A DNA stretch of 23,125 nucleotides from Chitinophagales bacterium (GCA_016777395.1 JADHRO010000006.1:1-23125), one strand, 5' to 3'; counted from the stretch's first letter, positions 12,967-21,574 are shown. Numbers and translations are program-made. The notes: generated by a model not told the origin, from the letters alone.

Positions 12967-13683
12967 ATGTTAGAAGGAATAATGAATAGTCCATATTTAG
13001 GAATGATGCTAGTCTCTATGGCTTTTGGCTTGCTTGGAGCTTGGGTCTCTAATCGCTTGAAATCAAAATTTAAAAAGTACTCAATGATGCCCTTGTCTTC
13101 AGGATATACTGGTGCCCAAGTAGCAGAGAAGATGCTAGGTGATTATAATATTCATGATGTAACCATACAATCGGTGCCAGGTAAACTTACCGATCACTAT
13201 AACCCAGCAAACAAGACGGTGAACCTTAGTCCAGAAGTTTATCAGGGAAGAAGCATTGCTGCTGCTGCTGTGGCAGCCCATGAGTGCGGTCATGCAGTTC
13301 AACACGCTACGGATTACGCATGGTTAGGAATGAGAAGTAAACTGGTTCCTGTGGTGAGTATTGCGGCGAATTACTTGCAGTACGTCATGATGGCATCAAT
13401 TTTTCTCTTAGCGACAGCTTTTGGCGAATCTTTACTCCTACTAGCAGTTGTTTTGCAAGGAGCGGTGATGGTATTTTCCTTGGTGACACTTCCAGTCGAA
13501 TTTGATGCAAGCCACAGAGCGATGCAGTATCTAGATGCTAGTGGATTAGCCGGGCGCAGAGGAGAAGAGTACGAAGGGGCTAAGGATGCCTTGAAGTGGG
13601 CTGGAATGACCTATTTTGTTGCGGCGTTGGCTTCAGTAGCTCAATTTCTATACTTACTATTATTACTTATGCGAAGAAGGTAG
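12967..13683 (+). CDS. YugP-type membrane zinc metallopeptidase
   Basis: 238 residues. An N-terminal membrane helix (about 9-28) is followed by Y-S-M-M-P-L-S-S-G-Y-T-G-A-Q-V-A, a conserved opening of the YugP family. H-Y-N-P-A-N-K-T-V-N-L-S and then the zinc site H105-E-C-G-H109 follow, with two further helices and L-P-V-E-F-D-A-S that probably supplies the third ligand. It ends in a hydrophobic helix and a short R-R-R tail. Members of this family (Zn_peptidase_2) are membrane-embedded proteases whose substrates are mostly unknown. It is probably cotranscribed with the upstream membrane protein. Confidence 0.93.
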   Translation: MLEGIMNSPYLGMMLVSMAFGLLGAWVSNRLKSKFKKYSMMPLSSGYTGAQVAEKMLGDYNIHDVTIQSVPGKLTDHYNPANKTVNLSPEVYQGRSIAAAAVAAHECGHAVQHATDYAWLGMRSKLVPVVSIAANYLQYVMMASIFLLATAFGESLLLLAVVLQGAVMVFSLVTLPVEFDASHRAMQYLDASGLAGRRGEEYEGAKDALKWAGMTYFVAALASVAQFLYLLLLLMRRR

Positions 13684-13730
13684 CTTACTGAGCTTTGTAA
13701 GTTTTGTTAAATCTAGTATTTTCGGATACC

Positions 13731-13759
13731 TTGGGAACAAATATTACACACTTAATTTG
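13731..13759 (+). promoter_or_regulatory. Candidate promoter of the S41 protease gene
   Basis: TTG (13731-13733) is followed after 19 bp by TAATTTG (13753-13759), the Bacteroidota -7 box with one spacer base missing. Its position downstream of the possible TTG start at 13704 supports ATG 13791 as the true start. Confidence 0.4.
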
Positions 13760-13790
13760 TAAATTAAACGTTTCTATCAAAACAGGCACT

Positions 13791-15461
13791 ATGATTATAT
13801 TGAAAAAAATGAGATGGATATTACTTTTATTTTTATCGGCTTCAATTGGTATTGCTGCAACTTCTGCCAACACGGAGTATTTTGAGATTTCTAAAAATCT
13901 AGAAATATTTGCGACCCTATACAAGGAGTTAAATTCTTATTACGTAGATGATATTGACCCGAATGAGTTTATGCAGGAGGGTATTGACGCTATGCTGAAG
14001 TCTTTAGATCCCTATACTAATTATTATTCTGAGGCAGAAATCGAAAATTACAGGTTCGAAACTACAGGTAAGTATGGAGGTATCGGATCATTGATTAAAA
14101 AAGATGATGACTTTATTGTTATATCTGAACCGTATGAAAATTATCCAGCGGATAAAGCGGGATTGATAGCGGGAGACAAAATTGTTTCGGTGGATGGTAA
14201 TTCAGTCAAAGGAAAAAGCTCGTCAGAAGTCTCTAAATTTTTAAAAGGGGAGCCAGGTACTACGATTTCTGTTGATATATTAAGACCCCTGGCTGATGGC
14301 AGTGACCAATCATTAACCTTAGAAATAACGCGGGAAGAGGTCAAAGTCAAAAATGTCCCCTTTTATGGACTGGTTCAAGATGGTATAGGCTACATTAAGC
14401 TCGGTAATTTTACACAGCAAGCCAGCAAGGAAGTGAAAGATGCTTTTAAAGCCTTAAAAAAGGATAATCCTGAATTAAAGGGCCTGGTACTTGATGTAAG
14501 AGGAAACCCAGGAGGCTTGTTGCATGAATCTGTAAATATCACTAATATTTTTATTGATAAGTCTGAGTTAGTTGTTTTTACAAAGGGTAAAGTTGAGGAA
14601 TGGGACAAGGAGTTTAAAACGATTAATGAGCCTATAGATACAGAAATCCCTTTAGTGGTTTTAACGAATAGAAGTTCTGCTTCTGCTTCTGAAATTGTAA
14701 GTGGAGCGATTCAAGATTTGGATAGAGGTGTGGTAATCGGACAAAAAACTTTTGGAAAAGGGCTTGTGCAAACCACCAGAAAATTGACCTACAATACGCA
14801 GCTGAAAGTCACGACGGCAAAGTATTATATTCCAAGTGGTCGCTGCATTCAAGCTATCAATTATGCCGAACGTGATCAGGATGGAGCTGTAAAACGCTTA
14901 CCGGATTCTCTCAAGGTAGCTTTTCAAACCAAATCTGGAAGAACTGTTTATGATGGCGGAGGTATTGATCCTGATATTCTCACAGAGGTAGAGTACTTAT
15001 CGGATATAACTGTAAGTCTAGGAAGAAAAGATCTCTTTTTTGATTTTGCTACGCTTTATAGAGCTAAACATGAAACCCTACATGATGGTAAGGATTTCCG
15101 GATATCAGCTACGGAGTTTGATGAATTTGTGGCCTGGTTGCAAGACAAAGAATATGATTATACCACCGAAAGCGAATCCTTGCTCAATGAATTTAAAGAG
15201 GTAGCGGAAGAAGAAGAGTATTTTGAGGGCATTAGCACTGAATTTGAAGCCTTACAAATTAAAATCAGTCACGACAAAAAGAATGATCTTCAAAAACAAA
15301 GTGATGAGATAAAGCGATTGCTTGAAAATGAAATAGTAACAAGATATTATTATCGTGAAGGGGCTATAGAAAATGGTTTTATTTATGATACAGAAGTAGC
15401 TAAAGCAGTAGATATTTTAAATGACCCAAATGAGTATAAAAAGATTTTATCCAATCAGTAG
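13791..15461 (+). CDS. S41 family C-terminal processing protease (CtpA/Prc-like)
   Basis: This periplasmic serine protease of about 556 residues cleaves C termini of envelope proteins. I start it at ATG 13791 (M-I-I-L-K-K-M), which leads into a signal peptide or anchor (R-W-I-L-L-L-F-L-S-A-S-I-G-I-A). The open frame extends upstream to a TTG at 13704, but that stretch lacks signal character and contains the promoter-like site. A PDZ domain follows around residues 90-175 (P-A-D-K-A-G-L-I-A-G-D-K-I-V-S-V-D-G). The protease core has L-D-V-R-G-N-P-G-G, catalytic S298 in S-S-A-S-A-S-E and K323 in F-G-K-G, 25 residues apart as in E. coli Prc (S430/K455). G-G-I-D-P-D near the end of the core is also typical. 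The C-terminal ~150 residues are charged and probably helical. The next gene begins inside its 3' end. Confidence 0.95.
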   Translation: MIILKKMRWILLLFLSASIGIAATSANTEYFEISKNLEIFATLYKELNSYYVDDIDPNEFMQEGIDAMLKSLDPYTNYYSEAEIENYRFETTGKYGGIGSLIKKDDDFIVISEPYENYPADKAGLIAGDKIVSVDGNSVKGKSSSEVSKFLKGEPGTTISVDILRPLADGSDQSLTLEITREEVKVKNVPFYGLVQDGIGYIKLGNFTQQASKEVKDAFKALKKDNPELKGLVLDVRGNPGGLLHESVNITNIFIDKSELVVFTKGKVEEWDKEFKTINEPIDTEIPLVVLTNRSSASASEIVSGAIQDLDRGVVIGQKTFGKGLVQTTRKLTYNTQLKVTTAKYYIPSGRCIQAINYAERDQDGAVKRLPDSLKVAFQTKSGRTVYDGGGIDPDILTEVEYLSDITVSLGRKDLFFDFATLYRAKHETLHDGKDFRISATEFDEFVAWLQDKEYDYTTESESLLNEFKEVAEEEEYFEGISTEFEALQIKISHDKKNDLQKQSDEIKRLLENEIVTRYYYREGAIENGFIYDTEVAKAVDILNDPNEYKKILSNQ

Positions 15462-16050
15462 ATTGCTTTTGGGGATGGTGCTTGCCATCAGCCTTTTCTC
15501 TTGTGTAAAAGATCAAAATTTTCACAGTAATGAGGAGGTAGAAATGTATAAGCTTTCCGATCTAGATTTGGTTCAGCCAGTCGCAATGGATGCCATAGAG
15601 ACAGCTGCAGCCGAGATGAGTTATGCACTTAGCTCAACAATAGACAAGGCAGGCGTAAAAGAAGCCATTGAATATTGTAATTTAAGTGCGAACGACTTAA
15701 TAAAAACGATAGCCGAGGATTATGGCGTTGAAATTAAACGAACATCACTAAAGCTCAGAAATCATTCAAATAAACCTTCAAAAGACGAAAAACTCATTCT
15801 TGATTTTTATGCTAAACAAGAAAGTTTGGGTAAGGCTTGCAAAGGTGAAATGAGCAAAGTGGATGGAATTTACAAATACTATCACCCCATTTATGTCTCG
15901 GAAAACTGCACGCAGTGCCACGGGATAGCAGGGGAAAGCCTCCATAAAAAAGCAGCTAAAAAACTAGCCGAATTATACCTAAACGACCATGCTCAGGATT
16001 ATCATACCGGTGATCTACGAGGGATGTGGGTAGTCACTTTTACGAAATAG
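15421..16050 (+). CDS. Lipoprotein with DUF3365 (Tll0287-like) domain and one CXXCH haem motif
   Basis: 209 residues from ATG 15421 (a second ATG at 15430 is equally possible). The start overlaps the protease gene by 32-41 bp, so translation is probably coupled. A lipoprotein signal ends in L-F-S-C with C28 as lipidation site. The body has E-A-I-E-Y-C-N-L-S-A, R-T-S-L-K-L-R-N-H-S-N-K-P, Y-Y-H-P-I-Y-V, then C163-T-Q-C166-H167, a class I c-type haem site, and D-L-R-G-M-W-V-V near the end. This order matches the DUF3365 / Tll0287-like family, proposed haem-binding sensor or redox domains. It is thus a membrane-anchored periplasmic monohaem protein of unknown electron partner. Its last 11 bp overlap the 3' end of the convergent small gene. 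Confidence 0.88.
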   Translation: MTQMSIKRFYPISRLLLGMVLAISLFSCVKDQNFHSNEEVEMYKLSDLDLVQPVAMDAIETAAAEMSYALSSTIDKAGVKEAIEYCNLSANDLIKTIAEDYGVEIKRTSLKLRNHSNKPSKDEKLILDFYAKQESLGKACKGEMSKVDGIYKYYHPIYVSENCTQCHGIAGESLHKKAAKKLAELYLNDHAQDYHTGDLRGMWVVTFTK

Positions 16051-16285
16051 AATTCCTTACTTTTTGCGTGTAAGCTCGTAAGGAACTTTTAAAGTCATTG
16101 CCTGAACTTTGCATATATTCGATGATCCATTTGGCAGCAAAAATATGGGTTAACTGCTCTCCGTCGTCGTCTCCATCGATTTCAATACTTGGCTTTTCCT
16201 CATTAATCAAGGCTTCTTCCGCTGCATCGAGCATTTCTAAGGTATAGTTCTCCTCAATAATTTTTTTTATTGCTGGAATCTTCAT
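16040..16285 (-). CDS. Small acidic conserved protein, DUF6952-like
   Basis: 81 residues, soluble, with an acidic centre (I-D-G-D-D-D-G-E) and the segment E-Q-L-T-H-I-F-A-A-K-W-I. It closely resembles a small protein conserved in flavobacteria next to a thioredoxin-like gene, which I recall as DUF6952; the family number should be confirmed. It starts 1 bp after the stop of the thioredoxin-like gene, so the two are tightly coupled. Its stop codon overlaps the convergent DUF3365 gene by 11 bp. Function unknown; the coupling suggests it acts with the thioredoxin-like protein. Confidence 0.85.
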   Translation of the reverse strand: MKIPAIKKIIEENYTLEMLDAAEEALINEEKPSIEIDGDDDGEQLTHIFAAKWIIEYMQSSGNDFKSSLRAYTQKVRNSIS

Positions 16286-16286
16286 T

Positions 16287-16601
16287 TTACAACTTATTTA
16301 TTAACTCTTCGACAACTTCAATTTTAGCACTTGGAAATCCTTCAACGAGCGCACCATTTTTAAACCCTGCAAAATAGGGGAGGTTATTTACTTTGGCTAA
16401 AGATCTAGCGTTTGGACTGTTTTCTGCATCAACATTAAGAAACATCACGCCGTCGTACTCTTCTTTATTGGCTAAGCTATTGAACTTAGGGGTAATCAAT
16501 CGACAAGATCCACACCACCCCGCATAGTATTTAACGATTATCTTTTCATTGCTTTTCAGTAACTCTTCGAAGTTACTATCACTTGCATTAACTACTTCCA
16601 T
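16287..16601 (-). CDS. Thioredoxin-family protein with WCGSC active site
   Basis: 104 residues, a complete thioredoxin fold without signal peptide, so cytoplasmic. The redox motif is W29-C30-G-S-C33 instead of the usual WCGPC, which is known in some thioredoxin-like proteins and normally shifts redox potential. The cis-Pro loop is N-L-P-Y-F. Neighbouring residue order (V-K-Y-Y-A-G-W-C, M-F-L-N-V-D-A-E) fits the family. Likely partners are peroxiredoxins or reductases such as MsrB, but nothing in the sequence fixes this. It is followed after 1 bp by the DUF6952-like gene. Confidence 0.92.
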   Translation of the reverse strand: MEVVNASDSNFEELLKSNEKIIVKYYAGWCGSCRLITPKFNSLANKEEYDGVMFLNVDAENSPNARSLAKVNNLPYFAGFKNGALVEGFPSAKIEVVEELINKL

Positions 16602-16620
16602 AGTATACTTTTTTTGAGTT

Positions 16621-16646
16621 GAACACCATTCGATACAAATGGGTTC
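16621..16646. repeat. Hairpin between the VWA gene and the thioredoxin-like gene
   Basis: GAAC-A-CCATT (16621-16630) pairs with AATGG-GTTC (16638-16646), nine base pairs with one bulged A and a 7-nt loop. It begins 2 nt after the VWA stop and ends 19 nt before the thioredoxin start on the minus strand. There is no T run in that direction, so it may be an mRNA processing or attenuation element rather than a strong terminator. Confidence 0.35.
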
Positions 16647-16648
16647 CC

Positions 16649-18559
16649 TTATTGTTTTTTTGCACGTAATTGATTCAGCAGGATTTCCTCAATATTATTT
16701 GCATTAACCATAAATACCTCACCGCCAATGGGAGTTGCAAGTGCTTTAAGTTGGGAGTAATATGTACTGGAATTATTGAATAAAAATATAGTGAATGCGA
16801 TATTCTCGGTTTGATTTTTTTGCAAAAAATCTTCAATTTCTTGAAGCTTGCCAAAAGATAAATCTCCATCTGAGGCAACAATGATGCGATTGTTGGCTGC
16901 TTCTTCAAAATTCGATTTAGCTACCTTATAACCAAGCTGAAGACCTGCAATTATATCCGACTGACCACCAGTAGCCAAACTGTCAATTTTTAGCTTTATC
17001 TCACCTATTTCTTTAGCACTCACCGCGTCAAGAACCAATTCCGCTTGATCTGAAAAAATGACGGCAGAAATTTCATCTTCAGCTCGCATATACTGCAATA
17101 AACGATAAAGTGATTGCTTAAGAATTGGCATGCGGTCTGATCTGTTCATGGAAAGGGAGGCATCCATTAAAAAAACAGTATTGTTAAAAGCAATATTTTT
17201 AAAAGAAATTTCGCTTGAACTCTTCTCTTCTGGGATTTGCTGCTTGCAGATAAACTGATCAATTTCAGCTTTGCTTGCACTTTGCTCAAACGCAATATTC
17301 AATTCTTTGAACGTGGTGTCATATTCTAAGAGGGATAATGTGCCTTCTATAAGTTCCTCATAAGCATACATCTGAAGAGGCACTTGGGTGCTTGTCAGAC
17401 AAGAATCTGACCAGGCTTCATCTTCCTTTATTTTAATAATAAAACTATCGTAGTCACCCATCACACCTAAATTTTTGGATTGTGCACCAATAAATAGGTT
17501 TCCATCTTCGCTAGCTAAAAATCGGCCTTGATCCAATAAAACATTGTCACTGTATGCACCCCCAATTACGGTAGTTGAGGTTGGATATCCTGCCTTGTCT
17601 AACTTGGCTAAAAAAAGGTTTTCTTTAGGGTGTTTAGTATATCCAAATACATAGTATCCTCCGGCTACTTGCAGCATATCGCGAACGGTCAAACTTGAAT
17701 ATCCCGGAATCTTATACTCATAATTCCAATTGACAGTGCCGTCTTTTAGTGTACTTAATAGGCTTAAACTGTATTGATTATCTATCCCGGAATTGTTGCT
17801 GTAACATGCCGCTATTATTGTATCTCCACTAAGCACAAAATCAGAAAGATATGCGCGCGAGAAGTCTTGCTTAGAATTTAAAAAGTAATTGCTTTGAAGC
17901 TGGGAGAAATCGTCCGCATTGAATTGGGATATGGAGGCCCGATATTTATCCGATTTTGGCCGCAAACCATATCGACCACCGCTGATTAATTTATCTTCAA
18001 AAATTAAGGAGTTAGAAGCACTTTCATGACCCGTATAATACCAGGTGGTGAAATCATTTAACCTTCCATTCTTTGCTTGAACGTTCAAAAAACAAAGGCC
18101 AAATTTACCTTTGGCAAACTCATCTCCGGTGATAATAAAATTGCCCCTATAACGATGAATATTATTGGGTTTGATGTTGATGGATGTTTTTCTTGCCCAA
18201 ACAATTTTATGCGCCTCAAAATTGTATCGAACAAAAAATTCGTCAAAGACATCGGTGCCTGCATTATGTCCATAACCGCAAAGGATAATGTCATTGCCTT
18301 CCTTGATAAAATCACTAATAAAATTTTGATGTTCGGAAAAACTAAAGTACTTTTTCCAAAGCAAGTCACCTCTGGTATCTAACATTGCGAGATAACATTG
18401 CTTGCCCGAATAACCGCTCACGAAAAGCTTACCATCTTCTAGTCGCAAACAGGTAACCCCATCATTAATGCCAGGATTACCTAAATTTTTGACAAACTGC
18501 TGCCCGTGGCCTAGGTAGGCAGTAAAAATAAAAAGAATCGTCGTAAAAAGTAGTTTCAA
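16649..18559 (-). CDS. Secreted protein with propeller-like N-terminal repeats and a C-terminal von Willebrand factor A domain
   Basis: 636 residues. Signal peptide M-K-L-L-F-T-T-I-L-F-I-F with a likely cleavage after G-H-G-Q. Residues about 25-390 contain repeated units of the type 'G-x-L-F-V-S-G-Y ... L-A-M-L-D ... G-D-L-L-W-K-K' and 'L-F-L-A-K-L-D-K-A-G', resembling the repeats of secreted beta-propeller proteins. Residues about 455-630 are a VWA domain: metal site D466-A-S468-L-S470, S534 in G-G-Q-S-D at the usual Thr position, and D564 in A-S-D-G-D. The second half of the N-terminal region has Cys pairs. It lies alone in its strand run: 207 bp after the adaptor gene and 47 bp before the thioredoxin-like gene. 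No sorting tag is seen at the C terminus. Function unknown; adhesion or envelope stress sensing are possible readings. Confidence 0.82.
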   Translation of the reverse strand: MKLLFTTILFIFTAYLGHGQQFVKNLGNPGINDGVTCLRLEDGKLFVSGYSGKQCYLAMLDTRGDLLWKKYFSFSEHQNFISDFIKEGNDIILCGYGHNAGTDVFDEFFVRYNFEAHKIVWARKTSINIKPNNIHRYRGNFIITGDEFAKGKFGLCFLNVQAKNGRLNDFTTWYYTGHESASNSLIFEDKLISGGRYGLRPKSDKYRASISQFNADDFSQLQSNYFLNSKQDFSRAYLSDFVLSGDTIIAACYSNNSGIDNQYSLSLLSTLKDGTVNWNYEYKIPGYSSLTVRDMLQVAGGYYVFGYTKHPKENLFLAKLDKAGYPTSTTVIGGAYSDNVLLDQGRFLASEDGNLFIGAQSKNLGVMGDYDSFIIKIKEDEAWSDSCLTSTQVPLQMYAYEELIEGTLSLLEYDTTFKELNIAFEQSASKAEIDQFICKQQIPEEKSSSEISFKNIAFNNTVFLMDASLSMNRSDRMPILKQSLYRLLQYMRAEDEISAVIFSDQAELVLDAVSAKEIGEIKLKIDSLATGGQSDIIAGLQLGYKVAKSNFEEAANNRIIVASDGDLSFGKLQEIEDFLQKNQTENIAFTIFLFNNSSTYYSQLKALATPIGGEVFMVNANNIEEILLNQLRAKKQ

Positions 18560-18766
18560 AACGGTGTGGTTTATTGAAGAGTTAGTGAACTAATCTTCCC
18601 TGCGAAATTAACAAAAAAGCAATTGGAAAAGTTGTGGATTACAAGCTCAAAGATTGACAACAGGCCGAATACTCATTGCATCGATTAAGAATTCGAAGAG
18701 GAATACTTAATTGCTGATGTGTATTTTATATCTGTGAAGCAGAGTGAACTTCAAAAGCGCAAGCAA

Positions 18767-20041
18767 TTATCGCTCACCATACAATTCTTCTTCGCTTATT
18801 GCGGTAACTTCCATTTCATTCTCTAATTCCTTGGAAATAGCTTTAAATGGAGCGCTGACTAACTGATCTCCTTCATTTACCCCAGATAAAATTTCGATGT
18901 TGGTGTCGTCTTGAATACCGGTTTTCACTTCTTTTTGAAGGACTTTCCCATCTTTAAATACAAACACTACTTGAATCTTTTCATCAAAATCATCTTCATC
19001 ATTGGGGTCACGCAGGGTTACACTTTGAATGGGTCCGCAAAGGATATTTTCCTTTTTGTTTGTAATGATTTCTGCAGTGGCAGACATGCCGGGACGAAAT
19101 GGCAGCTTTCTCTCGTCGCTTATTAATTTTTCATAACTCGCTTTGAGCAACTTTATCTCGACTTCAAATTTAGTTACTTGTTGATCCAACAATGCCTTGG
19201 ACGAATAAGCCACTTGACTCACTATCCCTAATATTTCCTCCCCTAGATAAGCATCTACTTCAATCAAGGCGGTATCTCCTTCTGTAACCTGCAGCACTTC
19301 GTTTTCTCCAACCTCTATCCTTAACTCCATCTCTGTAAAATCAGAGATAGTAACAAGCTCTGTACCTGCCATTTGCGCGGTTCCAACTACCTTTTCCCCT
19401 TGCTCCACATTTAACTTTGAAATGATACCACTCATTGGAGCAAACAACTTGGTTCTACTCAGGTTGTCTCGAGTTTGTTGCAAGCCCGCATTTGCGCTTT
19501 GCGCTTGATAGTTAGTTGCTTCTACAGCCTGAAAAGCTGCCTCTTTTTCACCCAAAGCAGCGAAATATTGACTTTCTGAAGCTTCAAGTTCAGTGGCAGA
19601 TATAATTTGTTTTTGAAAAAGCTCTTTTCTTCTGTTGTAGTCACTTTCGATGATTTTAAACTGCGCATCTGCCTGGCTCTTCCGGGCCTTCGCTGAAGCT
19701 AAATTTGCAAGAGCCTGCTTATAAGCAGCATTAGATTGAGAAACGGATGAGATATAATTGTCGGCTTCTATTTCTAGCAATAAGTCTCCTTTAGATACAG
19801 AATCTCCCTCACTAATAGTTATTCGTGTTACCTCCCCTGGTAATTCCAAAGAAAGCCTCACCTCTTTTAAGGGATAAATTTTACCGTTTGCAGTCACAGA
19901 TTCGGTTAGGCTCTTTAAACCAGCTTCTTCTAAAACGACGGATGTTGCATTTCGGCTGTTAAGCCTATCCTTAAAAATTGATGCTCCACCGAGGAGAAGC
20001 AGAAAACACACGCTGATAACAATTAGATACTTTTTACTCAT
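18767..20041 (-). CDS. Periplasmic adaptor (HlyD/MacA-like) of a tripartite efflux system
   Basis: 424 residues with an N-terminal membrane anchor (K-K-Y-L-I-V-I-S-V-C-F-L-L-L-L-G-G). The barrel-lipoyl opening V-T-A-N-G-K-I-Y-P-L-K-E-V-R-L-S and L-P-G-E-V-T-R-I-T-I-S-E-G-D-S-V-S-K-G-D-L-L-L is typical of membrane fusion proteins. A long coiled-coil hairpin spans about residues 95-205. The lipoyl half returns at L-F-A-P-M-S-G-I-I-S-K-L-N-V-E-Q-G-E-K-V. The C-terminal part has F-R-P-G-M-S-A-T-A-E-I. The protein bridges an inner-membrane transporter and TolC. It starts 10 bp after the TolC-family gene. No MacB-type transporter follows in the window; downstream is a 207-bp spacer in which I see no gene. 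Confidence 0.94.
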   Translation of the reverse strand: MSKKYLIVISVCFLLLLGGASIFKDRLNSRNATSVVLEEAGLKSLTESVTANGKIYPLKEVRLSLELPGEVTRITISEGDSVSKGDLLLEIEADNYISSVSQSNAAYKQALANLASAKARKSQADAQFKIIESDYNRRKELFQKQIISATELEASESQYFAALGEKEAAFQAVEATNYQAQSANAGLQQTRDNLSRTKLFAPMSGIISKLNVEQGEKVVGTAQMAGTELVTISDFTEMELRIEVGENEVLQVTEGDTALIEVDAYLGEEILGIVSQVAYSSKALLDQQVTKFEVEIKLLKASYEKLISDERKLPFRPGMSATAEIITNKKENILCGPIQSVTLRDPNDEDDFDEKIQVVFVFKDGKVLQKEVKTGIQDDTNIEILSGVNEGDQLVSAPFKAISKELENEMEVTAISEEELYGER

Positions 20042-20051
20042 GGATTTTTAA

Positions 20052-21467
20052 TTAAAATGTCAATTCTCCTGTTTCATAGAATCTTACAATGGCCTCTCTA
20101 AAAAGGTATTCAAATTTGGACTGAGCTAAACCGATTTGCGCCGTAAGCAGTCTGTTTTTAGCGGCTTCAAATTCATAGGTATTTATTATACCGAAATTAA
20201 ATTTTTCTTCAGCATAGGAGAATGCTACACTTGCTGCTTCTAGATTTTTTTTGTTCGCGTTAAACTGTTTAGCAGCTGCATTTAAACTGGTTTGCGCGGT
20301 GAAAATATCTTGATTGAGGGAGTTTTGCTTTGTCTTAACTTCGAAGTCTGACTGCAAAATGCCCAATTTCGCATTATCTATAGCGATCATTCGTTGCCAT
20401 TTTCCGAATAAGGGGATATTTAAATTGATTCGAATATTTTGATTCAAATTATCACCGACCTGCATGCCGAAAGATTTATCCCCAAAAATCGGTTGTTGAA
20501 AGTTAGAAATCACAATATCATTGGATCCACTTACAAAACCAATAGGGGATGTAACCATAGTTTCACCCACTTGCCTTTGAGCTGCACTAAAGTAATTACT
20601 TCCTAAATATCCAGAAACAGAGATGCTTGGCGAAAGGCTTCCTTTAGCTGCTTTAAGCTTATACAAGGCTGCCTTTTGTCTTAGTTCTGCACTTTTTACA
20701 TTGGGCAAGGCGGTTGCTGCATTTTCCGCCAATATACCAATATCGGTTAACTGCCCATCCATAGTTATTTCTTGCATTTTTAATTCTTCTATATCAAATG
20801 CTTGAAATGGATCTAGCTGGAGCACAAACTTGATTTGATTCAAGGCATTTTGCAAGGTATTTTCTGCAGTAACAACATTGACCTCATCATTCGCTATTTG
20901 TGCCTCAACTTCATATTGATCTCCTTTGGCCAATTCGCCGACTTTCACCAACTCTATGGTGTTTGTATATTGATTGAGGGTCAAAATTTGCTGTTCTTGA
21001 GCAATCTGTAGAGCTTCCTTGGCAAGTAAAGCGTTTAAGTAGTGATTGGCCAAAATAAGTTTAGTGGAGTTTTCCATTTCCATCTGCTCAAGCTGAGTAG
21101 CAGTTAACTCCAGCGCAGATGCTTTGAGGTTCATCATTCTATTTAAACCTTGAAATAAAGTGAAATCTATGAACATGCCTAGAGTGGTAGAGTTCGTGCT
21201 TTGTTGTATAAACTGGTAAGTCAAAGGGTCTACGGAGTTTGCAAAATTGAACCCTTCTACCACATTTACATTGATGTTAGGCGTGTAAATGTTCATTTTA
21301 TTTTGGAGAACATTGTTTTTAGCATATTCGATATTCAACTTTGATTGGCTAACATTTAGGTTGTTATCTAATGCATAAGCTACACACTCTTCAAAACTCC
21401 ATTTTTCCTGAGCTGATAGCTGGGTGAAAATGCAACAAAGAATAATATGTAATGCTATTTTTTTCAT
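20052..21467 (-). CDS. TolC-family outer membrane efflux protein
   Basis: 471 residues. Signal peptide M-K-K-I-A-L-H-I-I-L-C-C-I-F-T-Q-L-S-A-Q. The mature part begins W-S-F-E-E-C-V-A-Y-A-L-D-N-N-L-N-V, the classic start of the TolC repeat. It is rich in long heptad-like helices (A-N-D-E-V-N-V-V-T-A-E-N-T-L-Q-N-A-L). The second repeat has A-A-L-P-N-V-K-S-A-E-L-R and Y-E-F-E-A-A-K-N-R-L-L-T-A-Q. The last residue is Phe (G-E-L-T-F), as expected of an outer-membrane barrel. It forms the trimeric exit duct for the adaptor encoded 10 bp downstream. A 5' spacer of 576 bp separates it from the divergent glyA. Confidence 0.95.
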   Translation of the reverse strand: MKKIALHIILCCIFTQLSAQEKWSFEECVAYALDNNLNVSQSKLNIEYAKNNVLQNKMNIYTPNINVNVVEGFNFANSVDPLTYQFIQQSTNSTTLGMFIDFTLFQGLNRMMNLKASALELTATQLEQMEMENSTKLILANHYLNALLAKEALQIAQEQQILTLNQYTNTIELVKVGELAKGDQYEVEAQIANDEVNVVTAENTLQNALNQIKFVLQLDPFQAFDIEELKMQEITMDGQLTDIGILAENAATALPNVKSAELRQKAALYKLKAAKGSLSPSISVSGYLGSNYFSAAQRQVGETMVTSPIGFVSGSNDIVISNFQQPIFGDKSFGMQVGDNLNQNIRINLNIPLFGKWQRMIAIDNAKLGILQSDFEVKTKQNSLNQDIFTAQTSLNAAAKQFNANKKNLEAASVAFSYAEEKFNFGIINTYEFEAAKNRLLTAQIGLAQSKFEYLFREAIVRFYETGELTF

Positions 21468-21574
21468 AGGAGCTATTATTTTAAATACTTATTTATCAAA
21501 AGTGATAAACGGTGAGTTATCAGCAACCCTCTATTTATCTTTTTATGACTCTGTGAGGTATATTGCTATAAGCA

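Noticed and set aside
13704..13790. Longer N terminus of the S41 protease from TTG 13704
   Set aside because: It contains a promoter-like site and would bury the signal peptide behind a 29-residue non-signal stretch; ATG 13791 is better.
18077..18382. Plus-strand 101-codon and minus-strand 94-codon frames inside the VWA gene
   Set aside because: Both are alternative-frame shadows of a continuous 636-residue gene.
18767..21467. Complete MacAB-TolC efflux operon
   Set aside because: Only the adaptor and TolC are present; no permease or ATPase gene can be found in the downstream spacer.
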